A stretch of DNA of 18,102 nucleotides from Bacteroidota bacterium. Lineage in GTDB: Bacteria > Bacteroidota > Bacteroidia > Chitinophagales > Chitinophagaceae. Under the pieces are notes generated by a model, which was given only the letters and a program-made list of their open reading frames with translations, was not told the DNA's origin and ran no database searches. Each line of letters opens with the position of its first letter. The stretch's first letter is position 1. The position numbers and the translations under genes were made by a program. Positions 8,060-16,044 of the stretch are shown here, in pieces. The stretch is taken from contig JAGWPI010000139.1 of assembly GCA_028877005.1 (NCBI GenBank), positions 1-18,102 of the forward strand. The letters are read 5' to 3'.

Positions 8060-9115
8060 TTATAATTGGGCTAACATAGCCTTAATAAAATCTGAAACCA
8101 AGAAACTAATTAATTTTCCTGAAGCAATATTTTGCCTACCATCTTCCAACCTGGTGGCGGCTTCACAAATATGTAAATAAGCAGGGCGAGTATTCCAAGC
8201 CATAAAATTAACGTATTGTCTGGCATGAATAACGCTAATTCCGGTTGGGCTTCCGGCGCTACTCAACACATTTTCAATAGCATCTACATCTAATTCTATT
8301 CCACATAATCCACCTTCTGTAAATCCGGCAGCATGGGCCAATGCTTGCTGATAACTCCTTTTTTCGTGTAAAAAAATATCTTCGTAAGTAATGCAATCAA
8401 TAAATGGGTTATTCACAATGTCCATCCAAATATTTTGGGCAATATAATTTTCATGTAAACCCAAAATACAATATTTTTCAAGATAACCATCTTCCTCTGC
8501 ATATCTAAACGCATTACCGCTATGTCTTCCTTCCATGGCACGATAATCGGCATGGGCATCTAAGTTAATTACATTAATCTGGGGCAAATCAATTAAACCG
8601 GCCTTATACCAGCCCTTAGCGGCTCCTTTAATACATGGATAAGCATTGTTATGTCCTCCACCAATAATAATGGGTAATTTCTTCTGTTGTGTTATTTCAT
8701 GTACAATTTGTTCTACAGCATCATCAATGGTATTAACGGCATGGCGATATGCTTCAATTTTTTCTTCATAATTATAAGCATTCATTTCAATAATATCTTG
8801 CAAAGAACTAAAATCAAAAAATCCGGCCATTAAAATTTCGTGTCCGTCTAAAAAATCATTACTCTGAATATTCAAAAAAGTTTGTAAAAATGCGCTCCAT
8901 GCTGTGTGCGCGCCACCAATACCTTCATTGGCTTTAATTCCAATATCTTCGGGTATACCCAGTATCACAAAATCTGCATCAGATTCCATTAAACTATCTC
9001 TAAACTGTTGTAATGGTTGTAAAGTTTGTACTCGTTCACCCAATTTTGTTTCAAACCTACGTATGCGTACCAACGATAAAATATCATCTTTTTTAAATGA
9101 ATGCAGATAGGGCAT
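8060..9115 (-). CDS. hutG: Formimidoylglutamase-type ureohydrolase (HutG-like)
   Basis: This is a member of the arginase/agmatinase/formimidoylglutamase superfamily, binuclear manganese enzymes that hydrolyse a guanidino or formimino group. All six metal ligands are present: H155 in GGGHNN, D186/H188/D190 in NLDAHAD, and D276/D278 in ELDVD. The 351-residue length is somewhat longer than typical arginases (about 300), with an N-terminal extension of the kind seen in Bacteroidota formimidoylglutamases. Location two genes from hutI favours N-formimidoyl-L-glutamate as substrate (giving glutamate and formamide), the last step of the histidine pathway. Sequence motifs alone do not exclude arginase or agmatinase activity, which matters because arginine-degrading genes lie 4.5 kb away. 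Its ATG is 38 nt behind the stop of the antiporter gene, so the two are probably co-transcribed. A weak -7-like AAGCTTTG overlaps the antiporter stop. Confidence 0.8.
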   Translation of the reverse strand: MPYLHSFKKDDILSLVRIRRFETKLGERVQTLQPLQQFRDSLMESDADFVILGIPEDIGIKANEGIGGAHTAWSAFLQTFLNIQSNDFLDGHEILMAGFFDFSSLQDIIEMNAYNYEEKIEAYRHAVNTIDDAVEQIVHEITQQKKLPIIIGGGHNNAYPCIKGAAKGWYKAGLIDLPQINVINLDAHADYRAMEGRHSGNAFRYAEEDGYLEKYCILGLHENYIAQNIWMDIVNNPFIDCITYEDIFLHEKRSYQQALAHAAGFTEGGLCGIELDVDAIENVLSSAGSPTGISVIHARQYVNFMAWNTRPAYLHICEAATRLEDGRQNIASGKLISFLVSDFIKAMLAQL

Positions 9116-9153
9116 AATTAAAAAAATTTAAGTAACATAAAATTATTCAAAGC

Positions 9154-11307
9154 TTATTTATCTCCATCTTTTTTCTTTTTAAAAATCAAATCAATTCCCT
9201 TTCCAATAGAGGATTCAATTCCTTTTGCTAAAGGTGCCAATGGAATGCCATCATATTCATTTTCCTGATGTGTATTATTTTGCTCCGGATATATGATGAT
9301 TTTATTATTCTCCTCAAAATATTTTTCTAATTTATAGGGAATATTTTCGAGAAAACTATTATAAGATATTGTCCCCTTTCTAGAAGATACAAAAAACAAT
9401 AAATCTGTTTTAAGAATATTTCGTGATAAAATTAGAAAATCTTCCCAATTTGAAAATTCTTTGAAAGCAGGAACAAAATTTATTTTTTTGAAGGAACAAA
9501 ATTGTTGAATGGATGTATAGGTTTTGTTACTTCCAAATATTAAAACAGGGATTGAGAGTTCTTGCGACAGATAAATTAATTTTTTTAACCAGGCATTAAA
9601 GCCTATTTCCAGTTCTGCAAGAGTTGGTATAATTACCACAATCCGCTTATTATAAACAAGTGGTTTTGATAAATGGGTAATGAAAATATTTTTATTTATT
9701 TTAGTTAATACATTTTCAAATTTATCGCTTATCAGGTTTTCCAAAATTCCATTTTTGTGGGGCCATCCTAATAAAATATAATCAGCTAATATTTCGCGGG
9801 TTATTCTTGAAATACCGCTAGAAACATTATGATCAATGGTAGTAAGTGTATTAACCTTATTTTCAGTAGCAGAAGCCTGTTGTATATAGGCTTCTAATTT
9901 ATTTTTAGATAATATAATATTTTTTTCTGCAGTTTCATCATTAGGAACAACTGTTAAAATAGTAACAGGATTAGCTGATTTTTTGTCTTTAATTAAAATA
10001 GCCAAATCCAATATTTTATCAACTGTTTCAACATTAGCAGTAGGTATTAAAATTTGTTCACTATTCATTACACTCGATTCTAGAATGTCATTTTCGTTTT
10101 TTTGCTTATCTAATAATATTTTTTTGGAAGCTTTTTCAGTGGCAAATGATGAAAAAACACAAGTAACTAAAATTAGAATAATGGTACCGTTTAAAATATT
10201 TTCATCAATAATATTAGCCCTAAAGCCTACTAAAATGATTGCTAAAGTTGCAGCAGCGTGTGAGCTACTTAAACCAAAAATAAGTTGGCGCTGTGCTTTT
10301 GAGTACTTTAAAAGTAATCCTGTAATCCATGCTGCTAACCACTTACCCGTTAATGCTACAGCTATTAAAGTGCCTGCAACAATTAAAGCAGCAGGTCCAT
10401 GCATAATTACACTCACGTCAACAATCATTCCTACAGAAATTAGAAAAAATGGAATAAATAGAGAATTACCCATGAATTCTATACGATTCATTAATGCTGA
10501 TGAATGTGGAATAAGTTTATTAAGTGCTAAACCCGCAACAAATGCACCAATAATAGGCTCTACCCCTGCTACTTCAGCTAGAAAGGCAGCAAAAAAAACT
10601 ACAGCCAAAACAAATATGTAATGAGAGTGGCGTTCACTTTCTAATTCTCGGAAAAACCATTTGGCAATTCTGGGAACCATTAAAAACATAATAGCGGAAA
10701 AAATAGATAGTGATACTATTAACCTTATCCAAAAATCGGAGTTTAATGTGCCTGCATGATTACCCATTATAATGGCTAAAATAATCAGTACTGCAGTATC
10801 AGTTAATACAGTTGCCCCCACTGTAATGGCTACAGCCTGATTTTTAGCAATTCCTAATTTACTAACAATTGGGTATGCTACCAAAGTATGTGTAGCAAAC
10901 ATACTGGCAGTTAAAAAACTAGTATTTACATCATATCCTAACAAGTAATGACATACCGGAAAGCCAATACCCAATGGAATGATAAATGTTAAAAAACCAA
11001 ATAAATAACTTTTATTTTTATTAGCTTTAAATTCATTAATGTCTAATTCCAATCCTGCTATAAACATAATGTATAGTAAGCCGATGGTTGAAAATAAATC
11101 AACCGCCGAATTTTTTTCAAGTACATTAAATCCATATGGCCCAATAATTACTCCTGAAATAATTAAACCTATAATTCCAGGTATATTCAATTTTTTTAAA
11201 ATAATTGGAGATAATAATATTATAAATAATATGAGTGAAAAAATCAAAACCGGATTTTGTAATGGCAATTGAAATTCATGGATAAAATGTTTGAAAAAAT
11301 CGTTCAT
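9154..11307 (-). CDS. CPA2-type cation/proton antiporter with Usp-like C-terminus
   Basis: This is an inner-membrane monovalent cation/proton exchanger of the NhaA/CPA2 fold. Residues about 18-390 hold roughly twelve hydrophobic helices. Family marks are GLELD (85-89), LTDTAVLIILAI with D170 as the probable ion-carrying aspartate, GAFVAGL (254-260) and PFFLISVGM (286-294). At the position where electrogenic relatives have DD and others ND, this protein has T169-D170. After a charged linker (KKILLDKQKNENDILES) the cytoplasmic part, about 415-700, looks like two universal-stress-protein-like halves, the first from SEQILIPTANVETVDKIL and the second from KRIVVIIPTLAELEIGF. No TrkA-N domain with GxGxxG is visible, unlike KefB/KefC. 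At 717 residues it is in the normal range for antiporter-Usp fusions of this phylum. It lies between hutI (127 nt upstream) and the hutG-like gene (38 nt downstream), all on one strand. Na+ versus K+ specificity cannot be read from sequence. Confidence 0.88.
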   Translation of the reverse strand: MNDFFKHFIHEFQLPLQNPVLIFSLILFIILLSPIILKKLNIPGIIGLIISGVIIGPYGFNVLEKNSAVDLFSTIGLLYIMFIAGLELDINEFKANKNKSYLFGFLTFIIPLGIGFPVCHYLLGYDVNTSFLTASMFATHTLVAYPIVSKLGIAKNQAVAITVGATVLTDTAVLIILAIIMGNHAGTLNSDFWIRLIVSLSIFSAIMFLMVPRIAKWFFRELESERHSHYIFVLAVVFFAAFLAEVAGVEPIIGAFVAGLALNKLIPHSSALMNRIEFMGNSLFIPFFLISVGMIVDVSVIMHGPAALIVAGTLIAVALTGKWLAAWITGLLLKYSKAQRQLIFGLSSSHAAATLAIILVGFRANIIDENILNGTIILILVTCVFSSFATEKASKKILLDKQKNENDILESSVMNSEQILIPTANVETVDKILDLAILIKDKKSANPVTILTVVPNDETAEKNIILSKNKLEAYIQQASATENKVNTLTTIDHNVSSGISRITREILADYILLGWPHKNGILENLISDKFENVLTKINKNIFITHLSKPLVYNKRIVVIIPTLAELEIGFNAWLKKLIYLSQELSIPVLIFGSNKTYTSIQQFCSFKKINFVPAFKEFSNWEDFLILSRNILKTDLLFFVSSRKGTISYNSFLENIPYKLEKYFEENNKIIIYPEQNNTHQENEYDGIPLAPLAKGIESSIGKGIDLIFKKKKDGDK

Positions 11308-11331
11308 ATATTAAATAAATTAAAATAATAA

Positions 11332-11356
11332 TTGCTTACTTAGATTATTTAAGCAA
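11332..11356 (-). terminator. Possible weak terminator or attenuator between hutI and antiporter
   Basis: TTGCTTA (11332-11338) and TAAGCAA (11350-11356) form a 7-bp stem with an 11-nt loop. On the minus strand, which is the direction of hutI transcription, it is followed by a U-rich but interrupted stretch. It lies 25 nt before the antiporter ATG, so it could end the hutI transcript or lie in the antiporter leader. The stem is short and AT-rich, hence low confidence. Confidence 0.3.
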
Positions 11357-11434
11357 TATAAAAGAAAAAAATTAAATAGAAATAACTAGTAGTTGCAATT
11401 TAACATTAACGTTATTTATGCTTTAAATTTTAAA

Positions 11435-12667
11435 TTAAATCCATTTACCAGCAATCATTACCCTGTCAATTACGGGCGTACCAAAATGGTAGGGTATATA
11501 AGCAACTGACGGAATGGGTTTGGTGAAAATAAGATTAGCAGATTTACCAACTGTAATACTGCCAACTTCTTTTTCAATGCCCATTGCATATGCACCATTT
11601 AGTGTTGCAGCATTAATAGCTTCTTCCGGAAAAAATTGGTTTTGTATGCATGCTAGCGAAACCACAAAATTCATATTACCACTTGGGGATGAACCAGGGT
11701 TATAATCTGATGCTAAAGCTAAAGCACAATTTTCTTGTAACATTTTACGTACCGGCGCATATTGCATTCTCAAAAAAAATGCAGCAGTAGGTAAAATAGT
11801 GCCAATTGTATTAGACGTAGCTAATGCATGAATAGACTTTTCATTCATAGCTTCTAAATGATCAACAGAAATAGCATTGTATTTAACCCCTATTTCTACC
11901 CCACCACTAACAGATAATTGATTGGCATGTAGTTTAGCAGCTAATCCATATTTATAAGCAGCTTCCAAAATTTTTTCTGTTTCACTAGTACTAAAAAAAT
12001 TTTGTTCACAAAAAACATCAATATAATCGGCCAGTTTTTCATTTGCAATTTCTGGCAACATTTTCTCTATTATAAGTTGTATATAGCCTTGCTTGTTTGC
12101 TTTATATGCTGACGGAATTGCATGTGCACCTAAAAAAGTTGCTTTAACGGGTATAGGTATTGCTTCTTTAATTCTTCTAATAACACGCAACATTTTTATT
12201 TCGTCTGCAACAGATAATCCATATCCACTTTTTATTTCAATGGCGCCCGTTCCTAAAAGCATTAATTCTTTTAAACGGATATGTGTGCTTTTAAATAAAT
12301 CATCTTCAGAAGTAGCTTGTAATGCAGCAGCAGAATGTAAAATGCCTCCTCCCCTAGCAGCAATATCTGCATAGCTTAACCCATGTAATTTATCTACAAA
12401 CTCTTGTTCTCTACTTTTAGCAAATACAATATGTGTATGGCTATCACACCAAGTTGGTAATACCGAAGCGCCCGCTGCATCATATACTGCATCATAAACC
12501 ATTTCCGGCAATTCATCCATACTTCCAAATGCAGCAATTTTGCCATGATTTATCACCAAAAATGCATTTTCAATGCAAGGTAAATTAGCCATTAATTTCC
12601 CACGAAGTAAGAAATATTGTTCACGTACATTCATTAATTGGTGTATGTTGGTAATTAACAATTGCAT
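11435..12667 (-). CDS. hutI: Imidazolonepropionase
   Basis: HutI hydrolyses 4-imidazolone-5-propionate to N-formimidoyl-L-glutamate, the third step of histidine degradation, in the cytoplasm. The 410-residue protein is a full-length amidohydrolase-superfamily member. The metal-binding H77-x-H79 is in CDSHTH, followed by H182 (LGAHAIP), H247 (KLHANQ), H270 (VDHLE) and D321 in SDYNPGSSP. Their spacing closely follows the zinc/iron ligands known for Bacillus HutI. The substrate-pocket segment KSGYGLS lies at 146-152, and the C-terminal strands (ITVGKSANLIF) close the composite beta domain. The ATG at 12667 begins with the expected beta-strand MQLLITNIHQL. It is the first gene of a minus-strand run leading to the hutG-like gene. 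hutH and hutU, for steps one and two, are not in the window. The upstream gap of about 90 nt to the divergent gene has no TAnnTTTG match. Confidence 0.95.
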   Translation of the reverse strand: MQLLITNIHQLMNVREQYFLLRGKLMANLPCIENAFLVINHGKIAAFGSMDELPEMVYDAVYDAAGASVLPTWCDSHTHIVFAKSREQEFVDKLHGLSYADIAARGGGILHSAAALQATSEDDLFKSTHIRLKELMLLGTGAIEIKSGYGLSVADEIKMLRVIRRIKEAIPIPVKATFLGAHAIPSAYKANKQGYIQLIIEKMLPEIANEKLADYIDVFCEQNFFSTSETEKILEAAYKYGLAAKLHANQLSVSGGVEIGVKYNAISVDHLEAMNEKSIHALATSNTIGTILPTAAFFLRMQYAPVRKMLQENCALALASDYNPGSSPSGNMNFVVSLACIQNQFFPEEAINAATLNGAYAMGIEKEVGSITVGKSANLIFTKPIPSVAYIPYHFGTPVIDRVMIAGKWI

Positions 12668-12757
12668 GGTAACATATATTTTATCAAAAAATCAAGTTAA
12701 ACAAATTATTAAATAAGCATTGTTAAGCTTAAATTGCAAAGCAATAGGATATTAGGT

Positions 12758-13453
12758 ATGATATGTTATGTGCACGTTGTAAGATACCCAAAATATTTGG
12801 GATTTTTTGGAATGCTATCAATGGCTTTTTTCAGAATTTCACTTTTTTTAAATAAACATGTTCATTTTTATAAATTATTAGGCTGTGGTAAAAATGGGAG
12901 TTTTGATTTACAACCCGATTGGAGACAATGGGCTATTTTAACAATTTCAGATAATCAACAAAATCGTTTAAATCATATTACACCTTTCATTCAGTGGTGG
13001 TGGCAATTTTTTAAATGTGAATTACTATGGCTAAAACTACAACCTATTGAAGGTCATGGTACTTGGGATAGGCAACTTTGTTTTGGTAAACTACCATTAA
13101 AAACTAATTATGAAGGTCCAATTGCAATTTTAACCCGAGCTACAATTCACACAAAAAAAATAAAACAATTCTGGAGTCATGTAGATGCAGTTTCTGCTGA
13201 AATGCATCGGGCTCCGGGTTTAATTACCTCTATTGGTATTGGCGAGATTCCTTGGTTTAGAGGTGCAACCTTAAGTGTATGGGAATCTAAAACGCATATG
13301 CGTGCATTTGCTTATTCACAACCTTTTCATCAGGCAGTAATTGTAAAAACCAGAAAAGAAAAATGGTATTCAGAAGATATGTTTGTTCGATTTATACCTA
13401 TTGAAGTATCCGGAACTTTGAGAGGTATTGATCCTTTCAATGGAAAATTGTAA
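12758..13453 (+). CDS. Spheroidene monooxygenase-like protein (CrtA family)
   Basis: This 231-residue protein resembles the CrtA-like family, whose founding member in purple bacteria introduces a keto group at C-2 of spheroidene. Recognisable stretches are MAFFRISLFLNKHVHFYKLLGCGKNGSFD (residues about 22-50) with PDWRQW just after, and near the C-terminus GIGEIPWFRGATLSVWES, MRAFAYSQPFHQAV and WYSEDMFVRF. No other carotenoid gene is in the window, and many Bacteroidota carry this family without making spheroidene, so the true substrate may differ. The frame extends back to a TTG at 12734. I prefer the ATG at 12758 because homologues begin close to the YVHVVRY strand and AGGATATTAGGT lies just upstream. 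It is divergent from hutI and 200 nt ahead of the arginine deiminase homologue on the same strand. No membrane segment or signal peptide is evident. Confidence 0.78.
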   Translation: MICYVHVVRYPKYLGFFGMLSMAFFRISLFLNKHVHFYKLLGCGKNGSFDLQPDWRQWAILTISDNQQNRLNHITPFIQWWWQFFKCELLWLKLQPIEGHGTWDRQLCFGKLPLKTNYEGPIAILTRATIHTKKIKQFWSHVDAVSAEMHRAPGLITSIGIGEIPWFRGATLSVWESKTHMRAFAYSQPFHQAVIVKTRKEKWYSEDMFVRFIPIEVSGTLRGIDPFNGKL

Positions 13454-13653
13454 CTTGCGCTGGCATGAATACTTCTTACAGAAAAATATTACCCTACATT
13501 CTACATTTTGTCTGGCTATATGCCGGACTAAATGCAATGCCCGACCATTAGCTTGGCTACTATATACATTCCCCATTTTTAAAATATTCTATAACGGATT
13601 ACCGATTGTGTTTTCCGTAGTTTTCATTACTCATTACGTAAAATTTTATATAT
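13454..13653. other. 200-nt gap, possible decayed small ORF
   Basis: There is no complete gene. A 28-codon frame opens at the ATG at 13465 (MNTSYRKILPYILHFVWL then YAGLNAMPDH) and stops at TAG 13549-13551. In another frame a hydrophobic stretch (WLLYTFPIFKIFYNGLPIVF and onward) runs into the next gene. Together these could be the remains of a small membrane protein, or chance in AT-rich DNA. No TAnnTTTG promoter is clear ahead of 13654; TAGTTTTC near 13618 is only a partial match. Confidence 0.3.
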
Positions 13654-15102
13654 ATGCCGCAAACACAAAATTTATTTGTTAACTCGGAAATTGGTTCGTT
13701 AAAGCGATTATTGGTACATAGTCCAGATAGTGGTTTAGGCAAGGTGGTACCCTCTAAAGCACAAGACTGGTTATTTGAGGATATTGTTCACTTAAATACA
13801 ATTCGAAAAGAAGAGTATGATTATTACACCAAAATATTATTGTTTTTTTTAGATCCCGAAAAAATTAAAGGCCAACTGCCAACTATTGATGCAGAAGAAA
13901 ACAACCGGGTTTTTTATAAACCTGATAATCCTGGTTTTTATAAATCAGATAAAGTGATTGAATTAGAATGGCTTTTGGCAGAAATTTTAATGAATGAATC
14001 AATTAAACATAGTCTGATAGCCTCTGTTTGTGCTATAGAAGGATGTACCTTTAAAACTCAAAATTCCTTAATGCAATATGATGCAGTATCACTGGCTAAA
14101 ACATTTATTAGTGGAGCTGCCAATAATAAAGAAATGTTATTTGCGCCAATTCCCAATTTTATTTTTACTAGAGATATTGGAATTACAATTAAAGATCATG
14201 TACTTTTAAACAAGCCTGCTAAAAAAGCTAGAACCAGAGAAGCACTTTTAGCCAAATACATATTTTTCAATCATCCATTCTTTAGTGCTTATACAAACAA
14301 CATTATAGAGCTTACTGATACATATCAAAATCTGTTATTACCCAAAGAAGAAGATGAAAGAAAAATTACTTTAGAAGGTGGCGATATTATGGTAATTAGC
14401 AACAACCACTTATTAGTGGGCGTTAGTGAAAGAACATCATCTGAGGCTGCCGCAAAAATTGCACATATTGTTTTTATGAAAAATTTGATGGAAAAAGTAA
14501 CCATCATTAAAATTCCCAAAAAAAGAGATTACATGCACATTGACACCGTTTTTACACAAGTAAAAAGAAATGTATGGGTAATGTTAGGTAATTTTTCTAA
14601 AAAAGCTGTATTGCATGAAGATGAGGACGTAATTGAACGTACCTTAGAAATAAAAAAAGAAGAAAAAATAAAAATTAAACAGTTTCATAAAAATGATCCT
14701 GAAAATACAGTGCATTTTGATAGTCTAGAAGAACTTTTGATAGACATTAGCAAAAACGATTTCCATTGTAATGAAGCTGACATTAAAATTATTTTTTCAG
14801 GCAATAATGAATTTCCATACAGTGCCCGAGAGCAGTGGACAGACTCCTGCAACCTTTTAGCCATTAAAGAGGGTGTAGTATTAGGATATGACAGAAATGA
14901 TAAAACAGCAGAAGCATTTAAATCTAATGGTTTTGCTGTTATACATGCCAAAGATTTAATTCCACAATTTGTTTCCGGTAAAATTAATCCACAACGTATG
15001 GAAGATACCCTCATTTTAATGCCTTCTGCAGAGTTATCAAGAGCAAGAGGTGGCTTTCATTGCATGAGTATGCCTATATTAAGAGAACAAATAAATTTTT
15101 AA
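13654..15102 (+). CDS. Arginine deiminase homologue, enlarged
   Basis: This belongs to the guanidino-group-modifying (pentein) superfamily, nearest to arginine deiminase, which converts arginine to citrulline and ammonia. Motifs in family order: N-terminal NSEIGSLKRLLVHSP; FTRDI with D174; EGGD with E241 and D244 followed by VGVSERTS; MHIDT with H295 and D297; and the C-terminal GGFHCMSMP with nucleophile C470. Thus the Asp-Glu-His-Asp-Cys catalytic set is complete. The 482-residue length exceeds the usual 400-420. Most of the excess lies between H295 and C470 (about 175 residues against roughly 128 in Pseudomonas ADI), around a Lys/Glu-rich segment at about 325-345 (ERTLEIKKEEKIKIKQFHKN). 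Deiminase activity on arginine is likely, but a related guanidino substrate is possible. The ATG at 13654 gives the standard N-terminus. The CtlX-type gene starts 3 nt after its stop, implying translational coupling and a shared pathway. No ornithine carbamoyltransferase or carbamate kinase gene is present. Confidence 0.85.
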   Translation: MPQTQNLFVNSEIGSLKRLLVHSPDSGLGKVVPSKAQDWLFEDIVHLNTIRKEEYDYYTKILLFFLDPEKIKGQLPTIDAEENNRVFYKPDNPGFYKSDKVIELEWLLAEILMNESIKHSLIASVCAIEGCTFKTQNSLMQYDAVSLAKTFISGAANNKEMLFAPIPNFIFTRDIGITIKDHVLLNKPAKKARTREALLAKYIFFNHPFFSAYTNNIIELTDTYQNLLLPKEEDERKITLEGGDIMVISNNHLLVGVSERTSSEAAAKIAHIVFMKNLMEKVTIIKIPKKRDYMHIDTVFTQVKRNVWVMLGNFSKKAVLHEDEDVIERTLEIKKEEKIKIKQFHKNDPENTVHFDSLEELLIDISKNDFHCNEADIKIIFSGNNEFPYSAREQWTDSCNLLAIKEGVVLGYDRNDKTAEAFKSNGFAVIHAKDLIPQFVSGKINPQRMEDTLILMPSAELSRARGGFHCMSMPILREQINF

Positions 15103-15105
15103 ACT

Positions 15106-16017
15106 ATGCAAAATACTGCACACTTATTAATGATACGACCGGTTCGCTTTGCTTTTAACAAAGAAACAGCCGTTAATAACACCTTTCAAGAAGTTGATAC
15201 GGATAAGGATGTTGCATCAATAGCAGAACTTGAGTTTGATACATTTGCCCAAAAACTTATCAGCAGCGGCTTAGATGTTACCATTGTACAAGATACACCT
15301 GAACCACATACACCAGATTCTATATTTCCCAACAATTGGATTTCTTTCCATGAAGATGGTACCATTATATTATACCCCATGTTTGCCGAAAATAGAAGAG
15401 CCGAACGCAAACCTCATGTCCTCAATGAAATAAAAAGTAAATTTAATGTTACAAATCAAATTGATCTGACAGATTTGGAAAATAAGCAGATGTTTTTAGA
15501 AGGGACAGGCAGTATGGTGTTAGATAGAGATAACAAAATTGCTTATGCTTGTCTTTCGCCTAGAACAAATCAAAATGCACTAGAAATATTTGCAAACAAA
15601 ACTGGTTATCAAATTGTGTCCTTTCATTCAACCGACCAACAACGTTTACCTATTTATCATACAAATGTAATGATGTGCGTAGCCAAACAATTTGTAGTAA
15701 TTTGTATGGATAGCATTACTGATAATACAGAAAGAGAAATGGTAGAAAAACTTATTCAAAAAACAGGTAAAAAGCTAGTACCTATTAGCTTTGAACAGAT
15801 GGAGCATTTTGCAGGCAATATGCTACAGGTTCAAAATAAACAAGATGAAAAACTATTGGTCATGTCTACCCAAGCATTCAATAGTTTACTGCCTGAGCAA
15901 ATACAAATATTGGAAAAGTATAATAGAATAATACACTCAGATTTATCTACAATTGAAAAAAATGGGGGTGGTAGTGCCAGGTGTATGTTAGCAGAAGTAT
16001 TTCTTCCATTAAAATAA
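15106..16017 (+). CDS. ctlX: Citrulline hydrolase, CtlX type
   Basis: This is a pentein-superfamily hydrolase of the group that includes Francisella citrulline ureidase (CtlX), which splits citrulline to ornithine, CO2 and ammonia. The 303-residue protein opens with MIRPVRFAFNKETAVNN (9-25), typical of this group. It has D71 in PDSIFPNNW, E132 in LEGTGSMVLDR, H185 in IYHTNVMM and the nucleophile C293 in GGSARCMLAEVF, so the catalytic set is complete and correctly ordered. There is no signal peptide, so it should act in the cytoplasm. It starts 3 nt after the stop of the arginine deiminase homologue and probably receives its citrulline from that enzyme. Many database entries call this group simply amidinotransferase; dimethylarginine hydrolysis is an alternative, but the conserved N-terminus favours CtlX. 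It converges with the CHAD gene across 18 nt. Confidence 0.82.
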   Translation: MQNTAHLLMIRPVRFAFNKETAVNNTFQEVDTDKDVASIAELEFDTFAQKLISSGLDVTIVQDTPEPHTPDSIFPNNWISFHEDGTIILYPMFAENRRAERKPHVLNEIKSKFNVTNQIDLTDLENKQMFLEGTGSMVLDRDNKIAYACLSPRTNQNALEIFANKTGYQIVSFHSTDQQRLPIYHTNVMMCVAKQFVVICMDSITDNTEREMVEKLIQKTGKKLVPISFEQMEHFAGNMLQVQNKQDEKLLVMSTQAFNSLLPEQIQILEKYNRIIHSDLSTIEKNGGGSARCMLAEVFLPLK

Positions 16018-16044
16018 GGGTATAATGACCATATTTTATTTTAA
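16009..16044. terminator. AT-rich hairpin containing both convergent stop codons
   Basis: TTAAAATAA (16009-16017) and TTATTTTAA (16036-16044) are perfect 9-base complements with an 18-nt loop that contains a small GGT/ACC pairing. The arms include the stop codon of the CtlX gene on one strand and that of the CHAD gene on the other. As a stem of A-T pairs it is weak, but its place between convergent genes suits a bidirectional terminator. Confidence 0.35.

Noticed and set aside
9983..10621. Long plus-strand frame (212 codons) opposite the antiporter gene
   Set aside because: It lies wholly antisense to conserved membrane helices of the antiporter, is rich in Ile/Lys/Ala with no family resemblance, and is best explained as a shadow of the helix codons.
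13370..13576. Minus-strand frame across the end of the CrtA-like gene
   Set aside because: It overlaps a conserved C-terminus on the other strand and has no family resemblance or promoter.
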